A stretch of 5,950 bases of DNA from an uncultured Verrucomicrobiota bacterium (GTDB lineage: Bacteria > Verrucomicrobiota > Verrucomicrobiia > Chthoniobacterales > SZAS-18): positions 1 through 5,950 of the forward strand of contig CALMVM010000113.1 in NCBI GenBank assembly GCA_937873255.1. Direction: 5' to 3'. The notes beneath the pieces were generated by a model, which was not told the DNA's origin, did no database searches, and was given only the letters and a program-made list of their open reading frames with translations. Below, piece after piece: positions 1 to 5,929 of this stretch. The stretch's first letter is position 1. Every line of letters begins with the position of its first letter. A program made the position numbers and the translations under genes.

Positions 1-945
1 CGCCACGCCGAGCGCGATGATCACGGCGCAGCACACTCCCAGCACCACGCAGGTCCACACCGCCTTGGTGCGCCAGTCGGCGTAGATGTCGATGACCGAC
101 ATGCCGACATTCTGCACCAGGGGGAAGTCGCCCACGCGCAGGTAATGGTAGAGGCGCCGCACGCCGTCGATCCGCGACGTGTCCTCGTACTCGCCCTCCG
201 GCGCCAGGGCCAGGTTCCCCGACAGCACGGCCGACATCCCGTTCGTGCCGATCAGGCCGGGGTCGAACGGCTCCCGCATCACGATCACCCCGTCGCTGCG
301 GAACAGGGTCAGCGACCCGGAAGAGCCGAGCCTCATGCGCGCGAACAGGTGATGAAGGTAGTCGAGCCGGAGTGTGCCCGTCACCACGCCGCCGAAGCGG
401 CCGTCCGGCCTGTTCACGCGTCGGCTGAGGTCGATCACCCACGCGCCGTCGGCCTCGTTACGGTGCGGGTCGCCGATCAGCAGGCCGAGATCGGCCCGGC
501 CCGCATGGGCCTTGAAGAAGGCCCGGTCCGCGTATCCGGTCGGGCCCGGCGGCTGCGTCGTTCCCGACTCGGTCGTCTCGACGCCCCGCTCGTCCACCAC
601 GGCGATCGAGCCCAGGTAGGGCGCCGTCACGACCCGGTCGAACAGGATGTGGTGCCGGAGGGCCGGCGGGGCCGCCATCACGGTCGGGTCCGCCAGGCCG
701 TCGAGGACGCCCCGGAGCGACAGGTCGTAAAGGTCGAGGTTGCGGGCGAGGTCCTGGGTCAGGGCGGTCGACAGGTTGGAGGCCGCGACCGACGCCTTGT
801 CGCGCTCCGCCACCCGGGCGGTCCAGAGCAGCGCCAGGCATGCCGCGCAGATCATCACCAGCGTCGCGGCCAGGACGAGTTCGGCCGAGCGGATCGGCAG
901 GCCGTAGACCGTCACGGTGGAGCGTGGAGGACTGCTGTTCCGCAT
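1..945 (-). CDS. Partial membrane sensor with tandem Cache (PDC) domain, N-terminal 315 residues
   Basis: The reverse strand reads without a stop from ATG at 945-943 to the left edge, giving 315 residues; the C-terminal output domain is outside the window. Residues about 18-45 form a first membrane helix (LVLAATLVMICAACLALLW), about 46-295 an extracytoplasmic sensing region, and about 296-315 a second helix that is cut off. The sensing region has features of double-Cache/PDC domains of diguanylate cyclases and histidine kinases: NLDLYDLSLRGVLDGL early in PDC1 (69-84), YADRAFFKAH (138-147), the SRRV strand (174-177), and the closing strands YHYLRVGDFPLVQNVGMS (266-283) before the WR turn (291-292) into the second helix. 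By family, it would sense a small ligand outside the membrane and signal through a GGDEF, kinase or similar module; which one cannot be seen. Almost every third codon position is G or C. No clear ribosome binding site precedes the ATG, and the frame stays open upstream. The domain call is firm; the output type is unknown. Confidence 0.85.
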   Translation of the reverse strand, partial: MRNSSPPRSTVTVYGLPIRSAELVLAATLVMICAACLALLWTARVAERDKASVAASNLSTALTQDLARNLDLYDLSLRGVLDGLADPTVMAAPPALRHHILFDRVVTAPYLGSIAVVDERGVETTESGTTQPPGPTGYADRAFFKAHAGRADLGLLIGDPHRNEADGAWVIDLSRRVNRPDGRFGGVVTGTLRLDYLHHLFARMRLGSSGSLTLFRSDGVIVMREPFDPGLIGTNGMSAVLSGNLALAPEGEYEDTSRIDGVRRLYHYLRVGDFPLVQNVGMSVIDIYADWRTKAVWTCVVLGVCCAVIIALGVA

Positions 946-970
946 GGGGCCGAGGCGGTTGAACAATGGG

Positions 971-1765
971 ATGGTGCTGTCGATTTCGCCATGGTGCGCG
1001 GGGGGCCTTAAAAGATCGCTACACTTCCGTCGGGGCTGGCCCGGCGTCCTCGGGAGCGCTCCCTTGCGGCGTTCTCGCGATTTTGTGTTCCATCGCAACG
1101 ACCTCGGCGTGCAAAGCATGCCGCTGACCGTCATCGTCATGGCGCTGCTGGGTTTCACGGGCGTTTTCCTGCTGGAAGGCCCCTTCGAATATCTCTACCG
1201 CGCGCAACTCCCGACGATCCTCGGCCGGCTATTCGTCGAACAGATCGCGCCGCTGACCACCACCTTCCTCGTCATCGGCCGCTCCATCGTGTCCATGACC
1301 GCCGAACTCGCCAGCATGCGCTTGGCGCGCGAGATCGATTCGCTGGAAATCATCGGCGAGGATGCGGTGGAATTCCTCCTGTTGCCGCGCGTCCTGGCGC
1401 TGGCGGTGGCGCTGCCGATGCTGACGTTCGTGGCGTTTTTCGCGGCGATGGTGGGCGGTTATCTGGCGGAGGCGCGGCTGCCGGGCGCGCAGGAATTCGG
1501 CCGGTGGGCGGCGGAGTTTTTCGGGATCGGCAGCCCGCGGGTGCTTGGGGTCGCCATCGCGGTGCGGCCCGGGATGATGGTGATCGCGGTGGGCAAGACG
1601 GTCGCGCAGGCGTGGGCGGTGGTGGCCATCGGTGGCTTCTGCGGACTCGGCGCGCGGTTGGATCAGGAGGAAGCCATCGGCCGGGCGGTGCGGCGTTCGG
1701 TGGCGTGGTGCATCGTGGCGGTGACGATCATCAATTTGCTATTCGCCGTGAGCTTCCCCAGTTAA
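971..1765 (+). CDS. mlaE: MlaE-type ABC transporter permease
   Basis: This is the integral-membrane subunit of an Mla-type lipid transporter. From ATG 971 it has 264 residues. Hydrophobic helices lie near residues 50-70, 95-109, 138-164, 190-222 and 244-262. The family's conserved cytoplasmic block is present: GRSIVSMTAELASMR (103-117) then REIDSLEIIG (120-129) and LLPRVLALAVALPML (137-151), which lines up with the GRAGSAxxAELGxMR...EQIDALE...PRxxA...LPLL pattern of MlaE proteins. It is followed by the ATPase gene after 15 nt. The start is uncertain. The frame opens after a stop at 905-907; GTG 917 and ATG 944 are alternatives. A GGAGG lies at 926-930, 13 nt before ATG 944, but inside the oppositely oriented sensor gene. 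Compared with E. coli MlaE, the helix ahead of the RRSRDF segment (residues 33-38) is short and not recognisable, and no STAS domain precedes it. The native 5' end may be missing. Family call is firm; exact start and intactness are not. Confidence 0.82.
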   Translation: MVLSISPWCAGGLKRSLHFRRGWPGVLGSAPLRRSRDFVFHRNDLGVQSMPLTVIVMALLGFTGVFLLEGPFEYLYRAQLPTILGRLFVEQIAPLTTTFLVIGRSIVSMTAELASMRLAREIDSLEIIGEDAVEFLLLPRVLALAVALPMLTFVAFFAAMVGGYLAEARLPGAQEFGRWAAEFFGIGSPRVLGVAIAVRPGMMVIAVGKTVAQAWAVVAIGGFCGLGARLDQEEAIGRAVRRSVAWCIVAVTIINLLFAVSFPS

Positions 1766-1771
1766 GAAGGA
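1765..1771 (+). promoter_or_regulatory. Ribosome binding site of the ATPase gene
   Basis: AAGAAGGA-like purine tract directly after the permease stop codon (TAA 1763-1765), 9 nt before ATG 1781. It supports the first ATG rather than the in-frame ATG at 1799 as the start of the ATPase gene. Confidence 0.6.
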
Positions 1772-1780
1772 CGCGCGCAA

Positions 1781-2668
1781 ATGGTGGCCGACTCGATCAT
1801 GACCAACCCGCCGGTAGTGGCCGCGCCGGAAGCTTCCCCTATCGAGTTGAGCGTGCGCGGGCTGCGGTTGTTCCCATCGGTGTCGGCAACGCTCGACTTC
1901 GACCTGCGCGCAGGCGAGGTGCTCGTTGTCCTCGGGCGCAACGGCACCGGCAAGAGCCTGCTCGTCAACCTCCTGGCCGGCATCTTCCCCGTGCCGCGCG
2001 GCACCGTGCGCTACGGCGAACTCGACCTCGGCACGACGGCCGGCTTGCTGCGCGCGCGCCAGGGGCGCTTCGGCGTCGTCTTTCAACAGCCGGCGCTGCT
2101 GCGTTCGCTGACGATCTACGAGAATCTCCTGCTTCCCCTGCAACTCGCCCGCCAGGCCGCCGGCGCGGGTCCGTGGACGCGCTGGACCGAACGCGCCGCC
2201 CTGCGTGAGGAGGTCGCCCATTTGCTCGCGCTCGTCGGCGCGCCGGCCCGCTGCCTGGACTTATTTCCACACGAACTCAGCGTTGGCGACCAACAGTGCG
2301 TCGCGCTGGCCCGTTCGCTGGCCGGCGACAAACGCGTCCTGCTCTGCGACGAACCCACCGCCGACCTCGGCCTCGACAAGGCGTTCCAGATCGACGAACT
2401 CCTCGCCAGTTTGCTGCACGGCGGCCTGCTCTCCGCCGCCGTCCTATGTACGCAAAACCTCGAAACGGCCTTCCGCCTCGGCACGCGTTTTTTGATCCTC
2501 GGCGACGGCGAACGGCTCGGTAGCGCGGAGCATTGTGACTGCGTGGAGGAACTGCGCGAACGCCCGGCGTTCCAGCGATTGCTGCGGTTGCCTTCGGAGG
2601 CGCTTTTTTGGAGCGAGCATTCCGCCGAAAAACGCCCCGCCGCGAGCGTGAACCGGTTCGCGCTGTAA
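1781..2668 (+). CDS. mlaF: MlaF-like ABC transporter ATP-binding protein with degenerate motifs
   Basis: Cytoplasmic ATPase subunit, 295 residues, expected to pair with the MlaE-type permease encoded just upstream. Visible motifs in order: Walker A GRNGTGKS (52-59), Q-loop VFQQPALL (100-107; Q102), signature region HELSVGDQQ (164-172), Walker B VLLCDE (186-191) with catalytic Glu191, D-loop region PTADLGLD (192-199), and the H-switch position CTQN (223-226). Walker A and B are intact. The signature reads LSVGD in place of LSGGQ, and the H-switch histidine is replaced by Gln225 (normally T-H-D). These changes fall in residues that complete the nucleotide sandwich and support hydrolysis, so activity may be slow, altered, or depend on a partner; this is inference. 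The C-terminal tail (about 265-295) extends past the usual fold and has no recognised domain. A good ribosome binding site supports ATG 1781. The gene symbol is by family and context; a diverged paralogue of a canonical MlaF is possible. Confidence 0.85.
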   Translation: MVADSIMTNPPVVAAPEASPIELSVRGLRLFPSVSATLDFDLRAGEVLVVLGRNGTGKSLLVNLLAGIFPVPRGTVRYGELDLGTTAGLLRARQGRFGVVFQQPALLRSLTIYENLLLPLQLARQAAGAGPWTRWTERAALREEVAHLLALVGAPARCLDLFPHELSVGDQQCVALARSLAGDKRVLLCDEPTADLGLDKAFQIDELLASLLHGGLLSAAVLCTQNLETAFRLGTRFLILGDGERLGSAEHCDCVEELRERPAFQRLLRLPSEALFWSEHSAEKRPAASVNRFAL

Positions 2669-2692
2669 CTCATTTTTGTCCCTGACCCAATC

Positions 2693-3775
2693 ATGAGACG
2701 CTTCACCTTTCTGCACATCGTCCTGTTCGCCTGCATGCTCGCGGGTGTCATCGGGTTGGCGGTGTGGCTTTACCAGCGGCTCCAACCCTCGCAGGGGGTG
2801 ACGTATTATTTCTACGTTCCCGACAGCAGCGGACTGCCCGAGGGGACGGAAGTGAAATTCCACGGACTGCCCGTGGGTCAGGTCGTCCACGTGACGCTCG
2901 ACGAGAAACAATCGATGGACCTGCACGAGCCGGCGTTCCGGGTGGATTTCCAGATCAACCCGCAGGGCCAGCGGGTGTTCGGCCTGTGGTCGTTTGAAAA
3001 CGTGATGCTCGGCAAGGAAACCCCGCTCATCGGCGCGACGGTGGTCACGCTCGTGCGCGAACGCATGCCCGGCGGCCGGACGCCGTCGAAGGGTCCTCTC
3101 AATCTGCTCCCGCAAGCCGACGGGCTTTCCGACGAGTTGAACGCCATCGTGCAACGCGCGGGTCAGGCGGTGGACGACGCCCGCGCGGCGTTGCGCAACG
3201 TGCGCGCCTCGCTCGGCGCGCGGCCGGACCGCCTCGGCGATGACCGTGCGGCCAACCTGCAATTTGCCCTCCAGCGCGACGTGTATCCGCTGGACTACGG
3301 CGAGAGCGACGGCGTCGGGCGGCCCACGCGCGTCGGCAACGTGTTGGGCGACCTCGCGCTGGCGGCGCGTTCGTTCGCGGCGGCGGGTGACAACATCACG
3401 GCGGTCACACGCAACCAGGGGCCTGTGGACAACGCGATGATCAACGTCAGCAAGCTGATGAGCGACCTCGACGACCCGAACCAGACTTTTCTCAGCACGA
3501 TGGCGGAATTCAAAAAGACCGCCGCCGGGGTCACGGTGGATTTTGCGAAGTACGGCAAGCTGGCCGACCGCCTCTCGCCGGGTCTGGATAAGATCGTGAA
3601 TGACGCCGGCCAGATGACCGACACGCTCAAGCGCGAGCCGTGGCGCATCATCTGGAAATCCACCAAGGAGTACGGACCGGCGGCCTCGCCGACCCCGGCA
3701 CGGGTCGCCAACGATTCGCGCGGGGCGCGCGCGGCGGCGGCACCGACGCCGACGCCGAAGAAAGGGGGGCATTGA
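2693..3775 (+). CDS. mlaD: MlaD-like MCE-domain substrate-binding protein
   Basis: Membrane-anchored periplasmic component of 360 residues. An N-terminal helix at about 7-29 (LHIVLFACMLAGVIGLAVWL) is an uncleaved anchor. The MCE domain follows (about 36-122): YYFYVPDSSGLPEGTEVKFHG (37-57) with the hallmark V-K-F-x-G-L-P-V-G-Q-V turn (54-64), then a paired strand FRVDFQINPQ (82-91). Residues about 140-330 are mostly helical with long Ala/Asp-rich stretches, as expected for the helical stalk or collar of MCE proteins, ending in KREPWRIIWKSTKEYG, a closing segment common in longer MlaD-like proteins. The last 30 or so residues are low-complexity Pro/Ala/Thr/Lys. By family, it assembles as a hexameric ring around a hydrophobic channel and passes lipids to or from the permease. 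It starts 24 nt after the ATPase stop. No convincing Shine-Dalgarno sequence is seen before ATG 2693, so expression may depend on upstream translation. Family call is firm; lipid substrate and direction are unknown. Confidence 0.88.
   Translation: MRRFTFLHIVLFACMLAGVIGLAVWLYQRLQPSQGVTYYFYVPDSSGLPEGTEVKFHGLPVGQVVHVTLDEKQSMDLHEPAFRVDFQINPQGQRVFGLWSFENVMLGKETPLIGATVVTLVRERMPGGRTPSKGPLNLLPQADGLSDELNAIVQRAGQAVDDARAALRNVRASLGARPDRLGDDRAANLQFALQRDVYPLDYGESDGVGRPTRVGNVLGDLALAARSFAAAGDNITAVTRNQGPVDNAMINVSKLMSDLDDPNQTFLSTMAEFKKTAAGVTVDFAKYGKLADRLSPGLDKIVNDAGQMTDTLKREPWRIIWKSTKEYGPAASPTPARVANDSRGARAAAAPTPTPKKGGH
3761..3769 (+). promoter_or_regulatory. Ribosome binding site deciding the ATG 3778 start
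   Basis: AAAGGGGGG purine tract at the end of the MCE gene, 8 nt before ATG 3778. The MCE stop (TGA 3773-3775) lies between, so the next gene starts 2 nt after termination, an arrangement typical of translational coupling. It favours ATG 3778 over the in-frame ATG at 3640, which lies deep in the MCE gene. Confidence 0.6.
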
Positions 3776-3777
3776 AG

Positions 3778-4884
3778 ATGCGCTTTGACCTGCTTTTCTC
3801 CAGAATTGTCCACAGATTACGCAGATTTCCACAGATTGGGAGAAAGGGGAAAAATGCTGGTTCGCTTTCCTCCATCCCCTCTCTGCAATCTGTGAAAATC
3901 TGCGTAATCTGTGGACAATTCTGGGAGGATTTTCTGAGACCGCTGTCCACCTTCAAGACAAGCCGTGGAGTCGCGTGGCTGGTTTGCTTGCTGCTCGCCG
4001 TGGGCATCGCGCGCGCGGCCGATCCCGTCGGCCTCGCGCCACTTCAGGAGGAGATCATTAATAGGCTCTACGGCCCCGTCGAGCGGCCGGCGGATTTGGA
4101 GGAATTTGCCGCGCGCGCGGTGGCGCTGAAAGTTCCCGACCAGACGATTGCCGAGGCACGGCTGGCGTTCGGCATCCGCACGCGCACGCTCGACGCGCGG
4201 CTGGAGGAAACGATCCGCCAGCTCCACCGCCTGCGCGAGGACCATGCGTGGCGCAAGGAGGATTCCCGGCTTTTCAACACCGACACCGAGGCCGAAGGCG
4301 TGCTGTGTTTCGCCAGCGCTTTGTTGGCCGACCGCGCCGGCAATGCGCCCGAGTACGAACGCTGCATGAAGGAAGCGTTCTGGCTCAATCCCGGGTCGGG
4401 TTCCATCCTCGCGGGCGAATTGCGCGTCCACCGCGACATGGCCGACCTCCTGAAGCTGCGCGTGCCGATGCACAAGCCGCTCAAGAATTCCGTCGGCGAC
4501 GCCAAGACGATGACCGACCTCATCGGCAGCAACAACGCGCTGCTGCTGGTCTTCTGGACGAGCGGCAACGACCTGAACGCGAGCCTGCTCGACACCCTCA
4601 CGGATTACGCCGCCAAGCTGGAGCCGCAGAAGGTCATCGTGGTCGGCATCAACGTGCAGGACCTCCACGGCAGCGCGGAACTGGAGCGCAAGAAACACAA
4701 CATCAAAATCCCGTGGCTGGTGGATTCCATCGACCGGCCGATGTCGAAAATCCTGCGCGTGGTCAACACGCCGACGGCCGTTCTCGTGCTGCCCGACGGC
4801 ACGGTCAGCTACCACGGGTTTCCGCGCTCGGCGGCGCTCGACTCGGCGCTCAAGGTGTTGAGCGTCGATCTTTCCGCGAATTGA
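3778..4884 (+). CDS. Exported or membrane-anchored protein with cysteine-less thioredoxin-like domain
   Basis: From ATG 3778 the product has 368 residues. Residues 8-49 are encoded by an inverted repeat that stays open in this frame. After it comes a signal-peptide-like segment, KTSRGVAWLVCLLLAVGIARA (60-80), with an A-x-A-type site before ADP, so the mature part is probably periplasmic. Residues about 85-225 are helical and Arg/Glu-rich with no recognised domain. Residues about 236-360 fit a TlpA/AhpC-like thioredoxin fold: strand ALLLVFW (254-260), helix NASLLDTLTDYAAKL (267-281), strand KVIVVGINV (285-293), IPWLVD (311-316), the cis-proline loop VNTPTAVLVL (329-338) and DGTVSYHGF (340-348). 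Where oxidoreductases have W-C-x-x-C, this protein has W-T-S-G-N-D (260-265), so thiol-disulfide chemistry by the usual site is not possible. A binding or structural role beside the MCE transporter is inferred. The true start is uncertain because the repeat may have replaced the native one; no ATG in frame lies between the repeat and the hydrophobic segment. GTG 3892 is an alternative, without a ribosome site. Confidence 0.75.
   Translation: MRFDLLFSRIVHRLRRFPQIGRKGKNAGSLSSIPSLQSVKICVICGQFWEDFLRPLSTFKTSRGVAWLVCLLLAVGIARAADPVGLAPLQEEIINRLYGPVERPADLEEFAARAVALKVPDQTIAEARLAFGIRTRTLDARLEETIRQLHRLREDHAWRKEDSRLFNTDTEAEGVLCFASALLADRAGNAPEYERCMKEAFWLNPGSGSILAGELRVHRDMADLLKLRVPMHKPLKNSVGDAKTMTDLIGSNNALLLVFWTSGNDLNASLLDTLTDYAAKLEPQKVIVVGINVQDLHGSAELERKKHNIKIPWLVDSIDRPMSKILRVVNTPTAVLVLPDGTVSYHGFPRSAALDSALKVLSVDLSAN
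3800..3924. repeat. 39-bp inverted repeat element of CCACAGATT type inside a coding sequence
   Basis: Two 39-nt arms, 3800-3838 and 3886-3924, match as reverse complements at 38 of 39 positions and flank a 47-nt purine-then-pyrimidine-rich middle. Each arm holds internal repeats; CCACAGATT occurs at 3810-3818 and 3829-3837. The transcript could form a long hairpin just after the start codon of the thioredoxin-like gene. The composition is more AT-rich than the neighbouring genes. I remember similar CACAGATTACGCAGATT sequences as frequent intergenic repeats in Verrucomicrobia and some other environmental bacteria, but copy number cannot be judged here. TTTTCT occurs at 3794-3799 and 3930-3935, close to the outer ends. 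Confidence 0.85.
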
Positions 4885-4941
4885 CGCCGGGCGCGGAGGC
4901 GGGGACATTGCGGACCCGCTTTCATCGTTTACATCCGACCC

Positions 4942-5748
4942 ATGCCCGCCAAATCCAAAGCCCTGACCGAAGTCCAGTTCCTCGCCCTGCTCGACAAGGT
5001 GCTCGGCAAGATCATGCCCGACCTGAACCTGCGCACCGCCATCCAGGAGGAGGTCGCGCGAGAAATCCGCATCATCAACAAGCTCGCCTCCTTCACGAAG
5101 TTCGCGGAGAAGGACTCGGTGCCCGACGGCACGCCCGCGACGGTGGAAGAACTCCAGAACCAACTCGCCGCGACGTTCGGCGACGACGCGAAGGTGGAGG
5201 TCACGCCTGCGGAGGAGGAAGGCGGCAGTCTGGGGGTCGAGATCGTGTTGCCCGACCGCACGGTTAGCAGCCAGATCAAGGTGCAGCCGGGCGGCGGGGC
5301 GGGGGACAATGACGGCGATCCGACCGCGCCGTTCGTGCCGTTCCCGGTGACGCTGCCGGCGGACCCGGAGTTGGTATGGGTGCTGGCCCGCCGCGAGAAC
5401 CTCGGGCCCGACGAGGCGGCGCGCGCGTTGGCATCGATTGAAGAGGAATACTGGGCGTCGAAGGCCGGTCAACAGCGGTTGCGCAAGGGGGCGGAGCGGA
5501 ATTTTGCGGAGTTCATCGAGAGCGTGCCGTCGGCGGCACTGTTGGATAGTGGGATGAAGAGGCACTACAAGGAACCGGAGAAAATCCACGCGTTGCGCTT
5601 GGTCGGCGCGAGCGGAGGCGAGCCGACGGCTCCGGCCGCGAAAACGAAGCCGGCCGCGAAACCGGTGGACACCAACCTGGATCACCTGTTCGCGCCGAAG
5701 GAGGAGGCGGAAGGCGGGGGCGAAGATGAGCCGTCTTGGGACGCGTGA
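4942..5748 (+). CDS. Unrecognised acidic cytoplasmic protein
   Basis: I do not recognise this family. The product has 268 residues with no signal peptide or membrane helix, so it is probably cytoplasmic. Residues 7-55 are predicted helical and amphipathic (VQFLALLDKVLGKIM, then RTAIQEEVAREIRIINKLASF). A short strand-rich stretch around 84-116 (KVEVTP, LGVEIVLP, SQIKVQP) leads to a Gly/Asp-rich linker (117-128). Residues 141-220 form a second helical block (DPELVWVLARRENLGPDEAARAL, EEEYWASKAGQQRLRKGAER, FAEFIESVPSAALLDSGMK). The tail (222-268) is low-complexity Ala/Pro/Lys, then strongly acidic, ending EDEPSWDA. The gene follows the thioredoxin-like gene by 57 nt in the same direction, and no clear Shine-Dalgarno sequence precedes ATG 4942. 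Codon choice and composition match its neighbours. It may share their operon, but no functional link to lipid transport can be read from the sequence. The frame is judged real from its length, its sensible amino-acid composition and the spacing. Confidence 0.7.
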   Translation: MPAKSKALTEVQFLALLDKVLGKIMPDLNLRTAIQEEVAREIRIINKLASFTKFAEKDSVPDGTPATVEELQNQLAATFGDDAKVEVTPAEEEGGSLGVEIVLPDRTVSSQIKVQPGGGAGDNDGDPTAPFVPFPVTLPADPELVWVLARRENLGPDEAARALASIEEEYWASKAGQQRLRKGAERNFAEFIESVPSAALLDSGMKRHYKEPEKIHALRLVGASGGEPTAPAAKTKPAAKPVDTNLDHLFAPKEEAEGGGEDEPSWDA

Positions 5749-5753
5749 ACAAG

Positions 5754-5907
5754 TGCGCCGCAGGCGTCGTCACCAAGGTAGGGATGGCTCTCCGAGCCGT
5801 CCGTAGAATTTCCGGCGAGGCGCGCGGTGCGCACGAGAAATCATCCAAGCCAATTTACGGACGGCTCGGAGAGCCATCCCTACCTTGGTGACGCCGCCTG
5901 CGGCGCA
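5754..5907. repeat. 154-bp element: 52-bp inverted repeat with nested REP-like hairpins
   Basis: Arms 5754-5805 and 5856-5907 match as reverse complements at 51 of 52 positions around a 50-nt centre. Each arm carries its own small hairpin: GATGGCTC-TCC-GAGCCGTC at 5783-5801 and GACGGCTC-GGA-GAGCCATC at 5860-5878, each an 8-bp stem with one T-G or C-A type mismatch. The element begins 5 nt after the stop codon of the preceding gene and has no room for a transposase, so it resembles a MITE or REP/BIME-type non-autonomous repeat. In RNA it would fold into a very stable stem that could slow decay or limit read-through. No coding frame is evident inside it. Confidence 0.85.
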
Positions 5908-5929
5908 ACGTTTTCACCAGTTAGATATT

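Noticed and set aside
145..1011. Long rightward open frame of 288 codons opposite the sensor gene
   Set aside because: Its translation is Arg/His/Gly-rich with no family features and is antisense to a clear Cache-domain sensor; it is a by-product of GC-rich third positions.
3640..3777. Upstream ATG extending the thioredoxin-like gene into the MCE gene
   Set aside because: The added 46 residues overlap MCE coding sequence in another frame and are low quality; ATG 3778 has a strong ribosome site and a 2-nt gap.
2444..3832. Leftward open frame of 462 codons over the MCE gene
   Set aside because: It is antisense to a firm MCE-domain protein, and its composition is typical of a high-GC shadow frame.
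3800..3924. CRISPR-like repeats
   Set aside because: There are only two copies in opposite orientation with no regular spacers; this is an inverted repeat, not an array.
3794..3935. TTTTCT at both sides of the inverted repeat as a target-site duplication
   Set aside because: The right copy sits 5 nt away from the arm, the motif is short, and removing one copy with the element (136 nt) leaves a stop after seven codons rather than restoring a signal-peptide gene.
3964..4020. Lipoprotein signal in the thioredoxin-like protein
   Set aside because: The only cysteine in the hydrophobic segment (WLVC) lacks a small residue at -1 and lies too early in it; an A-x-A cleavage site before ADP fits better.
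3817..5685. Leftward open frame of 622 codons spanning two rightward genes
   Set aside because: Arg/His-rich antisense translation running across a gene boundary; both underlying rightward frames give sensible proteins.
5892..5914. Rho-independent terminator (CGCCG-CCTG-CGGCG then TTTT)
   Set aside because: The stem is only 5 bp, and the T-run is 4 nt long and separated by 5 nt; the feature is part of the larger inverted repeat.
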